The notes beneath the pieces were generated by a model that did no database searches, was not told where the DNA came from, and saw nothing but the letters and a program-made list of their open reading frames with translations. From assembly GCF_000003815.2 (NCBI RefSeq), contig NC_049985.1, positions 11,647,699-11,711,698 on the forward strand: a stretch of 64,000 bases of DNA. The letters run 5' to 3'. Positions 1 through 10,600 of the stretch are shown here, one piece after another (position 1 is the first letter of the stretch; each line of letters opens with the position of its first letter). This stretch comes from Branchiostoma floridae (Eukaryota > Chordata > Leptocardii > Amphioxiformes > Branchiostomatidae). The translations under genes and the position numbers were made by a program.

Positions 1-706
1 AATTGTACTGGCTACACTTATGTCCAACACTGAATAAATGCACATTAAGATTAACCACTGATATTGATAACAGAAGACCTTGAGGTGAACCAGTTTGATA
101 TTTGTGGGAGGCAGGGTTTACTCCATCACAAAGACCAGAAATACATTTCTTAAGCATCTGATCTTAACTATTTTTGCATTAAAGTTTTATTTGGCCACTG
201 CATTGACTGCATTAAATAATTATGTTTCTTAGTAAAATGACTATGGAGATTTTCACTGCTATTTGCCTGTGATGTCTTTTCATCACAAAACATTTCTAGA
301 TTGCAAATTTATATTAGGCAGATCCCCTTTTAACCATACTGGTGAACCCCATAATGGGGCATTCCACTCCAGATGGGACTCTTATTTTTTGATAGCTATT
401 AATTGTAGGAAGTGACAAATGTATGCTACATAACATTATACGATAAAGTACCTGTTAGCCCCACGTGCATTAAAAAGCATTCAGTCTTCTACAAAACTTC
501 CCAAGTAACCCTCTAATTAACGTAATCAATGTCAGCCTATGGCAGAATACAATGTGCCTGACAACGCCTGACTTAAGTTCAAAGGTAATTTCAGGGGTGC
601 TAAGAAAAACATATCTTGTTATGTGTTCTTTGATATCTTGTGAACAATTGACCTTCTTGGTGTGCTTTAAGCGCCCCTAATTTATGCCAAGAATTTTCAC
701 GATATA
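1..706. other. No recognisable gene (window start)
   Basis: AT-rich non-coding sequence. I find no exon-like open frame flanked by splice sites and no helicase motifs that would belong to the upstream part of ASCC3. It ends at the target duplication of the inverted-repeat element at 716. Confidence 0.5.
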
Positions 707-715
707 GGAAGTGTC

Positions 716-1148
716 TAGCCTGGGTACCATCCGGATAGTAGTTCGCTCCTATGTTCACTTCTGCTATCCGTCTGGAGACGTGCGCATTCAAACCGTTTGG
801 TGGTGACGCCAGTTGATGAGCAAATCAAGGAATGGGTTCTAGAGCACTCGTTCGATGACAACAGGCCGGCGCCCACATGCGCTAGGGGACGTGGGGCTTT
901 TCCGGTGTTGGAACACCGGTTCGAACAATCACATGAACCCATTCCATGATTCGCTCCTATGTGGGGACCAATCAGCGTCTGCGTCCAAAATTTGGACGAT
1001 TCCAGACATTGAGATGGTCCGCGTTCCCAGACGGAAACACAGAGAAGCGACTGTATATAGTGTATAATGAATGTCAGAGCTAGAAGCGACTGTATATAGT
1101 ATATAATGAACGTCGGAGCGAACTACTTTCCGGATGATACCCAGGCTA
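716..1148. mobile_element. Inverted-repeat (MITE-like) element with 9-bp TSD
   Basis: The two ends are inverted copies of each other: 716-749 and 1115-1148 match at 32 of 34 positions, each end beginning TAGCCTGGGTA. The element is flanked by a perfect 9-bp direct repeat, ggaagtgtc, at 707-715 and 1149-1157, which is the expected target-site duplication. It is 433 bp and contains no plausible transposase, so it would be non-autonomous. Just inside the right end is a 37-bp unit repeated at 1044 and 1083 (period 39). A 9-bp duplication is typical of Mutator-like elements and 8 bp of hAT; superfamily assignment is inference. Confidence 0.85.
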
Positions 1149-1295
1149 GGAAGTGTCTACATGTATAGGGTATACATGGGTAGGGTCTGCATGGGTTTAG
1201 TGAGTGTCATATTGTTTTACAAAGTCAACACACTTCACGTAATTCGCCACAAGTGGAATTCCATAAAAGGTCGGCTGATCATGTATTCGTTGATA

Positions 1296-1373
1296 TATTA
1301 TCTGTTGGAATATAACACTCCCTTCTGCAGTGAATATTATCTGTTGGAATATAACACTCCCTTCTGCAGTGAA
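1296..1373. repeat. Exact 39-bp tandem duplication
   Basis: Two identical adjacent copies of a 39-bp unit start at 1296 and 1335. The identity suggests a recent duplication. No gene is recognised around it. Confidence 0.85.
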
Positions 1374-1576
1374 ATGCCCCTTAAGTTCAATATTATATAC
1401 AGATATCAGGCTTCAGAAACTACAGAAACCCACTTGTACCTGGGCATTACATCAACAATTGTCCTAAGGTATGGTACAGACATTAGGAGTGATCTAATCT
1501 TGATTTGTGGGCATGCTCACTCAGCAAGGATAAAATCACTTAGTACATATACACGTCACAAGAAATACCAAACCTA

Positions 1577-2628
1577 GAATATGCCCCAACAGTATATGCG
1601 TTCCATGTACAAAGAAAGTCAAGGATATACTTAAAAGGGTACAAAACCAAGCTGCAGTACAACAAACAACTATGACATGAGTGCTTGTGTCACGAATTGA
1701 AGACAGGTCTTGGGGGCTGTCATGCAAAAACTGACGAAAAATGTCCAGACTATGTATGATGTACAAAATGACAAATAAACTGTTTGACATACCAACTACT
1801 AAAAGTACCTAATTCCAGGTCAGAAAATAACTACTAAGAAAGCATGTGTATTGTGTAAATACCACTTAATATCCACATTTTTTCTACAAAAGGATGACTT
1901 TTCTAAAAAATACCCTGTGCTAAATAGACTTCCAAATTCTCCTCCCCCATGTCCAGTGGGATTTTAAGCTACCAACATATCAATTGCCATGTACATTTTT
2001 AGGCTGGAAATAGCATCTTTATTGAGTTTGATGCCACTGGGAACTTGTGTCAGGAGCCTAAATTTTTGGTCTGAGAATAATAAAACTGCCCAATTCAATC
2101 ATTTTAAAGTGGTTTTTGAGTAAAAAATGCAAAAGAAGTCCTTTTTTCCACGCACCCCTATATAAAAGGACCCCTATATAAGAATACAGCAGGACAAAAT
2201 GTCTATTTTGGATTTGAAATGGCCTATAAACCTCAATAAAATAATTCCCTAGAAACCTGAGTCAATCAAATAATTCCCAAGGCCTATGTCAAAGAATGTA
2301 TTTCACTTCTATGTAATGTTACTTGTATCCATGGTATGGTGTGAAATATAAGGATTTCAAAGCAGATTATGGCTGAAAAGTGAGGATAAGAGCTATAGGC
2401 TTATACTTATAGTCACTGTGCTTAGCTGGAATTTGTTTGTACCACTGTCAATTATTTTACATTAGATTACAGAAAAAGGTATGGTATGATGCACTTACAT
2501 TTAGGTGATCTTGTTTCCACTTTGTATCCATCTGTTGACTCTGCAGTTCTATTGTCTTATGGTCCTGTAATTAGACTGTTTCTTGCCCTGTCACTATGGT
2601 ATGTTTGGTAAGCCTGTGGACCACTTTG
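1577..2628. other. Intergenic/intronic, no gene; TATA-like pair near 2158
   Basis: No exon was recognised. A TATA-like string (tatataaaagg, about 2159-2169) is followed directly by a second cccctatata copy, so the two are probably a small duplication. Nothing downstream shows a gene that this would drive, so I do not call a promoter. Confidence 0.4.
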
Positions 2629-4490
2629 GATCTGATTGTCCTCGCTGTCTTCAAGGTCGGCATCTGCTGTGTCCAGGATTCTGCCACGCCATCTTTGGAG
2701 GTGGTTTGTCCATCACGAACAGTTCCGCTGTGTGTTGGTCAGGGGTGTTGTTTTTTTTGAGACAGATGGTGTCCAGGTTATCCGCTGTGTCGTGTGTTGA
2801 CTGAAGAGGGGTACCCACGTTTTCATCTCTCAGCTGATCTGAGGACTCTGCTGTGAAGCTGTGGTATTGTATGGGAGGAGCATTTTCATGGTCTTGTTGG
2901 TGATCATTCAGAGGTGGTGTTGGTTCTCTGTGTATATCTGCTCGTACAGTGAAGCTGTTTGATTGTTTTGGAGAAGGGCCTTCTGTCTTCAGTCCTTGCC
3001 CTCTGGGAGCTGGTCCTTGCTATGGCCGTGTGTCTGATAGCTGGAGAGATGGTCTGGAAGGGGTACCTTCTGTCTGCATCATTTTGGAGGTGCGGCCAGC
3101 TCCATCACTACTGCTTCCGGCCTTGTTAGTGCGGCGGGTTGTACTGGAGGTGTCTTCTTCCATCTGTAGCCTTGAAGAAGGTGGTGCTTCTGCCACTTCT
3201 ATTGTAGATCCTCCTTGTCCATGGACAGGCCCACTGAAGACAGCCGTCTCCAAGTCTTGCCTCTGTTGACCATGAGGTGGTGGTACCAGTGCCACAGGAG
3301 CATTGCTCGGCCAGCCAAATGTCTCCCTCAGTGCTCTGCGGAAGTCTGGCATCCTGAAGCTGTAGACAATGGGGTTGACCATAGATGACAGAGTCATATA
3401 CAGCAGTACAGCTATTTGTGTGGTGATGCGCATTGGAGAGGATGGCTGTTGTTTTGCAACTGCATTCATTACAACCAGAAGCACGAGGGTTCCAACCCAC
3501 ACAGCTAGGCTTATGGCATGAGGTGCCAACTTTTTGAAGGCCCTGGTCTGGTAGAGCCACAGGTCATGGTTTTCATCCCTCTGCTGTTGTTTTCTTGCCT
3601 CTTTGAAGATGAGGAAGTAGAAAAAGGAGATGATGAGATAGGCCAGGACAATCAATCCTGTCATGATGTTTTGAATGACAGCTGTTGAGGCAGACTGTGA
3701 ACCACACTGTGGGGTTGTGTTGGGATTCTCCAGTCTTTCAATGGTTATGTACACAACTCGCGACAGCAAGGAAAGGGCCAAGACCACAAGTGTGCCAACA
3801 GCCACACGCTTTGTGGTGACTTTCTGGTGGTAGTGCAGGGGTTGGCAGATGAAGTAATACAGTTCCATTGCCATCAGGAGATATGTGCCACTCATGGATT
3901 CTCCAAACCATCGATACAGCTGTCCCCGCACCAAACATGCTCTCTTGATTTTGCTGTCATCCGTCTCGAAAATGGTGTAGATATATGTGGGAATGATACA
4001 GCACATGAAAATGATGTCGTATACAGCTAGGCTGCACCGAAGGTAGTTACAAGGCTTTTGGAGATACTCCTTCTTGTAGACCAAGTAGATAACCAGCAGG
4101 CCACAGCCCACTGCCACCACCAGGCTGACCATGAGATATGCAGTCTGGAGAACAAGAGACGTCGAAGATTGGGCAGTATTCCAGCCGGAAACCTGCTCAT
4201 CCGCCGCCATTTTTGTTTCATTGCCAGTCTATGGACTAGTCAACATGTTTATCACAAAGAACGCTCTACATTTGAAAGTGGTAGCTTGGGTGGTGATGAA
4301 GTAAACAGCAACACCGCTCTCCATCAAGAGCAAGATGGGAATGATGATCTCCCCTTTGATAAAATAAGATATATCGAATTCAACAATGGTGTTTGCAAAA
4401 CATCTTGGAGAAATGAATTATCAATTACCACCCTTCATACATGAAATGAAGCATTTACCACAATTAAGCCTCATTCATGCCTCTGACATC
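2629..4490 (-). repeat. GPCR duplication unit, copy 1
   Basis: Similarity to 5461-7510 begins at about 2629 (downstream of the gene), runs through the whole coding region and continues about 280 bp upstream of the start codon, to about 4486. The duplicated block therefore includes the gene with its 5' and 3' flanks. This points to segmental tandem duplication rather than two independent retropositions. Confidence 0.85.
3020..4210 (-). CDS. Class A (rhodopsin-like) orphan GPCR, copy 1
   Basis: A single open exon of 396 residues encoding a seven-transmembrane receptor of the plasma membrane. TM1 is around residues 20-45, TM2 contains the conserved Asp in SLAVYD, TM3 follows Cys in KRACLVRGQ, and TM7 ends with the canonical NPIVY followed by a basic amphipathic helix (SFRMPDFRRAL). 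The DRY motif at the end of TM3 is replaced by ELY (MAMELYYFICQPLHY), so the normally near-invariant arginine is a leucine. The TM1 Asn and the TM6 CWxP motif are also not evident. The C-terminal tail is long, Ser/Thr rich and polar. The ATG sits in a good context (aaaATGgcg on the minus strand). Ligand unknown; a lineage-expanded chemosensory-type receptor is possible but unproven. A duplicate lies at 5925-7262. Confidence 0.88.
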   Translation of the reverse strand: MAADEQVSGWNTAQSSTSLVLQTAYLMVSLVVAVGCGLLVIYLVYKKEYLQKPCNYLRCSLAVYDIIFMCCIIPTYIYTIFETDDSKIKRACLVRGQLYRWFGESMSGTYLLMAMELYYFICQPLHYHQKVTTKRVAVGTLVVLALSLLSRVVYITIERLENPNTTPQCGSQSASTAVIQNIMTGLIVLAYLIISFFYFLIFKEARKQQQRDENHDLWLYQTRAFKKLAPHAISLAVWVGTLVLLVVMNAVAKQQPSSPMRITTQIAVLLYMTLSSMVNPIVYSFRMPDFRRALRETFGWPSNAPVALVPPPHGQQRQDLETAVFSGPVHGQGGSTIEVAEAPPSSRLQMEEDTSSTTRRTNKAGSSSDGAGRTSKMMQTEGTPSRPSLQLSDTRP

Positions 4491-4529
4491 AAGCGCACTT
4501 CAGAAAGCTTCTAATGTCGTAATTATCAA

Positions 4530-5455
4530 GAGTGTTGTAAAACTGCAGTAGGACCAGTCAAAGTTTGAGTCCCTTAACATTTTGTACTTTAGATACAAAT
4601 CATTGTTTTAGACATCATATAGTACATGTATCAGGAAACAATATCTAAATTGACTTCTTAATATGATTTGTTCTTAGAAGTACCTCAGCCATGACTTGTT
4701 CATACTAAGCAAAGTAGCTGTTGGTTTCCCATAAAACAGATTTAGAAAACAGTTTGCTAATGTTCTCCATGTGTAATCTTTTCCTATATATTATTAGAGA
4801 AAGATTGCTTATGACTACCGGTAGAATACAGGCCTACCATGTTATTAAAGCGATGATCACTTCATTTCATCAATGTTGATGAAAAATTCACATGGATTGC
4901 AAAGAATCCAGAACCTATGTACTGTGGGCTTCATTGACGACTACTCTGCACAAAGAGATATTTTGGACAATAAGCCAATCAAAATTTCAACTGCACAGGT
5001 GCTGAATATCATAATTACCAACACCGCACATTTCAGCCTGATGATAGTATTAGATGTTTTAAATTTGGATGCTCCTTGACTTGCTTAGAACCATGTACAT
5101 AGTATGTATCTTTTAGCATACTCATGTTCTTTAAAAAACACGTTCTTGCATGTTTAATGATTCATAGGATTCACAAATGCATAAAGTGGATCTACAACCC
5201 TACCCTAATTCAGAAGGTAGAATAAAAAATCTCCCCAGTACATTGGACCCAGCTTTGCATTACAACGGACAATAACCATTTCTATGGCCTTACTGATCAG
5301 AGTGCAGTGCAACAGATTATATTTCTTATCAAAAATTATAATCAGAAATGTTTTTGGCCCTTCTGCATGAGTATGATTAAAAATAAAAGGAAAATGAAGT
5401 GAAATAAAAAGAAGTAAGACATAGCAGAATGGTAACTTGAAAATTAGTTGCAGCT
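4530..5455. other. Spacer between the GPCR copies
   Basis: Unique AT-rich sequence with no recognised gene or repeat. It separates the two duplicated blocks. Confidence 0.5.
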
Positions 5456-5924
5456 CACCATTTTGGATCTGATTGTCCTCACTGTCTTCAAGGTCGGCAT
5501 CTGTTGTGTCTAGGATTCTGCCACGCCATCTTTGGAGGTGGTTTGTCCATCACGAACAGTTCCGCTGTGTGTTGGTCAGGGGTGTCGTTGTCTTGGAGAC
5601 AGATGGTGTCCAGGTTAGCCGCTGTGTCGTGTGTTGACTGAGGAGGGGTACCCTCATTTTCATCTCTGAGCTGATCTGAGGACTCTGCTGTGAAGCTGTG
5701 GTGTTGTATGGGTGGAGCATTAACCTGGTATTGTGGACGATCATTGAAAGGTGGTGTTGGTTCTCTGTGTATGTCTGCTTGTACAGTGAAGCTGTGCAGA
5801 TGTTTAGAAGAAGTGTTTGTTGCCTTGCCTTGTCCATGATCCTTGAGAGGTGGTGTTGGTTCTCTGTGTATGTCTGCTTGTATGATGAAGCTGTGTGGAT
5901 GTTTGAGAGAAGTGCCTGCGGTCT

Positions 5925-7262
5925 TCAGTCCTCGCTCTTTGGGAGGTGGTTCTTGCTTTGGCTGTGTAGCTTTGATAGCAATGAGAGAGATGGTGTGGAA
6001 GGGGTACCTTCTGTCTGCATCATTTTGGAGGTGCGGCCAGCTCCATCACTACTGCTTCCGGCATTGTTCGTGTGGCGGGTTGTACTGGAGGTGTCTTCTT
6101 CCATCTGTAGCCTTGAAGAAGGTGGTGCTTCTGCCACTTCTATTGTTGATCCTCCTTGTCCATGGACAGGCCCACTTGAAACAGCCATCTCCAAGTCTTG
6201 CCTCTGTTGACCATGANNNNNNNNNNNNNNNNNNNNNNNNNNNNNNNNNNNNNNNNNNNNNNNNNNNNNNNNNNNNNNNNNNNNNNNNNNNNNNNNNNNN
6301 NNNNNNNNNNNNNNNNCCAGTGCCACAGGAGCATTGCTTGGCCAGCCAAATGTCTCCCTCAGTGCTCTGCGGAAGTCTGGCATCCTGAAGCTGTAGACAA
6401 TGGGGTTGACCATAGATGACAGAGTCATATAAAGCAGTACAGCTATTCGCGTGGTGATGCGCAGTGGAGAGGATGCCTCCTGTTTTGCAAGTGCATTCTG
6501 ACGAGTCATTACAACCAGAAGCACGAGGGTTCCAACCCACACAGCTAGGCTTACGGCATGAGGTGCCAACTTTTTGAAGGCCTTGGTCTGGTAGAGCCAT
6601 AGGTCACGGTTTTCATCCCTCTGCTGTTGTTTTTTTGCCTCTTTGAAGATGAGGAGGTAAGAAATGGAGATGATGAGATAGGCCAGGACAATCAATCCTG
6701 TCATGATATGTTGAATGACAGCTGTTGGGCCAGTGGTGTCAACAGACTGTAAACCACACTGCGAGGTTGTGTTGGGATTCTCCAGGCTTTCAATGGTTAT
6801 GGACAGAACTCGCGACAGCAAGGATAGGGCCAAGACCACAAGTGTGCCAACAGCCACACGCTTTGTGGTGACTTTCTGGTGGTAGTGCAGGGGTTGGCAG
6901 ATGAAGTAATACAGTTCCATTGCCATCAGGAGGTATGTGCCACTCATGGATTCTCCAAACCATCGATACAGCTGTCCCCTCACCCAACATGCTTTCTTGC
7001 TTTTGCTTTCATCCGTCTGGAAAAGTATGTAGACATCTGTGGGAATGATACAGCACATGAAAATGATGTCGTACACTGCTAGGCTGCACCGAAGGTAGTT
7101 ACAAGGCTTTTGGAGGTACTCCTTCTTGTAGACCAAGTAGATAACCAGCAGGCCACAGCCCACTGCCACCACCAGGCTGACCATGAGATATGCTGTCTGG
7201 AGACCGAGAGACGTCGAAGATTGAGCTGTAATCCAGCCAGAAATCTGGTCATCCTCTGCCAT
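5925..7262 (-). CDS. Class A orphan GPCR, copy 2 (contains assembly gap)
   Basis: A tandem paralogue of the gene at 3020-4210, intronless, about 445 codons including roughly 34 unknown ones from a 100-N gap (6217-6316). It has the same TM layout, the same ELY in place of DRY and the same NPIVYSFRMPDFRRAL end of TM7. Differences include a small insertion in extracellular loop 2 (around SVDTTGPT), an extra TRQ before the end of TM6 (VVMTRQNALAKQ) and a longer, different C-terminus after SLS. In copy 1 only about 12 bases, encoding a Pro run, occupy the gap position. The N run is therefore probably a placeholder and the true length is unknown. The frame is open on both sides of the gap, with no sign of pseudogenisation. 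Confidence 0.85.
   Translation of the reverse strand: MAEDDQISGWITAQSSTSLGLQTAYLMVSLVVAVGCGLLVIYLVYKKEYLQKPCNYLRCSLAVYDIIFMCCIIPTDVYILFQTDESKSKKACWVRGQLYRWFGESMSGTYLLMAMELYYFICQPLHYHQKVTTKRVAVGTLVVLALSLLSRVLSITIESLENPNTTSQCGLQSVDTTGPTAVIQHIMTGLIVLAYLIISISYLLIFKEAKKQQQRDENRDLWLYQTKAFKKLAPHAVSLAVWVGTLVLLVVMTRQNALAKQEASSPLRITTRIAVLLYMTLSSMVNPIVYSFRMPDFRRALRETFGWPSNAPVALXXXXXXXXXXXXXXXXXXXXXXXXXXXXXXXXXXHGQQRQDLEMAVSSGPVHGQGGSTIEVAEAPPSSRLQMEEDTSSTTRHTNNAGSSSDGAGRTSKMMQTEGTPSTPSLSLLSKLHSQSKNHLPKSED
6217..6316. other. Assembly gap (100 N)
   Basis: Exactly 100 N within the cytoplasmic-tail coding region of GPCR copy 2. Round-number gaps usually mean unknown size. Confidence 0.98.
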
Positions 7263-7623
7263 TTTTGTTTCATTGCCAGTCTATGGACTAGTCAACATGT
7301 TTATCACAAAGAACGCTCTACATTTAAAAGGGTTAGCTTGGGTAGTGTTGAAGTAAACAGCAACACCTTTCTCCAGCAAGTGCTAGATGGAAATGATGCT
7401 TTCCCTTGAGATAGATATATTAATGTGGGTGTTTGCAAAGCATCTTCCTGAGAATTTTAGTCATTACCACCCATCACATGAAGCATTCCCCACAATAAAG
7501 CCTCATCCATGCCTCTGGAGTATAGATAAAGGAAAGCTTGTTCTAAAAAAGGTTACTTGCTAAAAGTTGGAAAACTTAAGTTAGCCATGATGAAAAGTGA
7601 CTCTCGTCTTGTGTTCTTCCCAG

Positions 7624-10600
7624 CTTGGTATGTTCAACTTCCGTCCGTCTGTCCGTCCTGTACCACTGGAGGTTCACATCCATGGTTATCCTGGCAAGCA
7701 CTACTGTCCCCGCATGGCCACCATGAACAAACCAACATTCCAAGGTACGGTAAATAGTCAAATTTTTGCGGTGGCTTTATGTTCACATTTTTGCAGTGAC
7801 CCTTTACCACAAACTTAAAATGACTCCTATTTGTGCTTGAGAATTGTACCATGCAATTTAGCCTGCATGGGGCCATAGTAATTTGAACTGTGCACACAAA
7901 GGCACCTGTTATGCACAAATACTAACAACTTTTGAAAGCAGATGTGATCTTCAAACATCGACTACATATCTAAAGTACAATAATGCCAAAAGCAACAGTA
8001 TTCTGTCCATCCTTAGCACCCTTACCATGTCACTAGTACATTTGTACCAAAGGAGACACACTCTTGCAGGTGTCAGTCTGTGTACTATCTTGTTTTACGA
8101 CTGGCTGTCCATAAAGTGTACCACCACTACCACAAGCTTACAAGAAAAAGCATATCAAAAACACTCAATTTTCTGCCATATTATAGGCTGGGTAGTGGGT
8201 ACCAATGTGTATGGAGGATCCTTGAGCATTAAACCTCTGCACGTTATAGCACCCAACAAACAACACACCATTATAAGAGTTGTGGTCAATTTAGCCATAC
8301 ATTTTATTCTAGAAAATTACAGTTGAGATGTTTGTAACCATGTTTGTTTGGTTGTTTGGTTGTACAGCTGTCCGCACCCACTCTCCCCTGAAGCCAGCCC
8401 TGGTGTTCGTGTCGTCACGGCGACAGACCAGACTGACAGCTCTGGACCTCATCGCTTTCCTGGCTGTGGAAGACAACCCCAAACAGTGGCTGCACATGCC
8501 GGAAAATGAGGTTCATCCAGCGATTGCTGTCACTTTGTAAACTATTGTCATATAGCAAAGATTTTATCTACCGATGGAGAAACTGTATTTTATGTGTATA
8601 GGGTACTACCACACAACTTCTTGTTGCCTTTTAACGTGTGTGAGAAGTCTGATATTTTGGGGTTTTCCCCGCACTAAGAATGCAATCTTGGCAACCAAGA
8701 GCTCACCTCTTGCCATGATTTGACTTGAATTTCAGTAGCCAATCCTGTCAGTCAGCATGACAAAATGGCAATCATATTTATCTGTTATTCTACAGCAACA
8801 AGATGCCACCGATCAACACTGATGAAATTTGTAAATTTCACTGAATCTTTGTCTGTAGATGGAGGCAGTGATAAAACATGTCAATGACAACAACCTGAAG
8901 TTGACCCTGGCATTTGGCATCGGTCTGCACCATGCTGGGTTACACGAGAGGGACAGGAAGACTGTGGAGGAGCTGTTCGTCCATCAGAAGATTCAGGTAA
9001 GACTCAACACGTTCACGCCAGGATTCCTGAATTGGGGTCTTGAAAAATTAGATGATGTCAGAAAGAGAAAAGTCTTGAGAGTAATCGAGCCAATTGCAGT
9101 GTATAAAGAAATTCTAGTACTACTGTAATCATCCATGGCGCGCAGTATTGCAGCTCTATTTATTAGTAATTTATTTATTTATTTATTGCTGTCATTTTTA
9201 CCCAGGGTTGCTCTCTCAATGATTAACACTGCTTTTCAGTGGGTCCCTGCATTACACAAGTAAAACAAAACAAGCTTCACTTACACAGGACCTCAGAGGT
9301 CAATCTAGGTCAGGGAACTGCTTTACATTCAAGGCATACGGATACCCGGAAATGAGTCTCAGGCTCTGAGCTTAGACCCTGAAAGCAGCACATTGTAAAA
9401 GGATGCGTTAATAGATGTCATTCAAAATGTTTGGTCCAAGTCTAATCCTTAAAGATTTTCATCTTCTTGTCTTGTTCAGGTGTTGATAGCCACCAGCACC
9501 TTGGCCTGGGGAGTCAACTTCCCTGCACATCTTGTCGTGGTCAAGGGTACGGAGTACTACGACGGGAAGACCTGTCGCTATGTGGACTTCCCTATCACTG
9601 GTAGGTCCTGGTTCCATTTGATACGGTATAGTGGTGTTTTTCATGACAGATTGAGAAAGTGAGGAATTGCATAAACTGGTGGTAGACTGAAATGAGTGTT
9701 GTTAACTTGGAAGACCAGCAAACACATCTATTCTTTGTCTACAGGTCAGCCAGCAAAATGAGTCTGTTCACAATTTAAATTTCATGTGAGCAGTGAGGTG
9801 CGTGGTGGGTAATTACATGCCAAAGATGAAGGCCACTTACTTGTAAACAGCTCTTGTCTTAGGCCATGTTTGATACATGTCTTGTTTACATCTCAGGGGT
9901 TTTAACTTTGGCATATTATCGACAATGCGTCTTGCTGCGCATGTGCAGTTTTACAGTTAACTGGCTTTACATTATGTTCCTTTGTTTGTTTGTTCCAATC
10001 AATTGGAACCAGGTGCTTAACTGTAAGGCTACTACCAGTTGAGCTACAGGGACATCCCTACATACAGAATGTAACATTACCTCTCTATTTTGTCTAGATG
10101 TACTACAGATGATGGGGAGGGCAGGCAGACCACAGTATGATGATCAGGGCAAGGCTGTCATCCTGGTACACGATATCAAGAAGCACTTCTATAAGAAGTT
10201 CCTGTATGAACCCTTTCCTGTGGAGTCCAGGTAACAAGAAACACAAACAGTCTCTATAGGACCTGGTATTATAAGGTGTTTTGAACTGTCACTATAAGGT
10301 GGTTTAAACTGAGAAAGGAAACAGTCAGAGAACTTCAAGCACTATTTTAGAAGGACTCTAAAACTGTAATTGCAAAATCTGGTCTCCAATTCGCAATATT
10401 GCATAAAGGAAAATGTCTCAATACATTTGTAACCTTGTACAGTTTGTGTACTATAATACAGGCAAAGCTAACTCCATGCAATTCCGTGTAGAATAGATTT
10501 TGCAAAGTGAACAGGATGTCTTATTAATAATCATATGAACGAGACATATTGTTTATCATGATAAACTTTTTCCCTTCCCAGCCTGTTGTCGGTACTAGCT

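Larger units (their letters stand above)
5461..7510 (-). repeat. GPCR duplication unit, copy 2
   Basis: The second copy of the block described at 2629-4490. Its 3' part holds an extra internal tandem duplication, at 5750 and 5849 (period 99 bp), that copy 1 lacks. Confidence 0.82.

Noticed and set aside
1134-1577. 147-codon open frame
   Set aside because: It starts inside the right end of a transposable element and runs through an exact tandem duplication; there is no recognised domain.
3126-3560. Alternative-frame open stretches across both GPCRs
   Set aside because: They are shadows: composition is shifted from the seven-TM frame, and they occur in both copies only because the DNA is duplicated.
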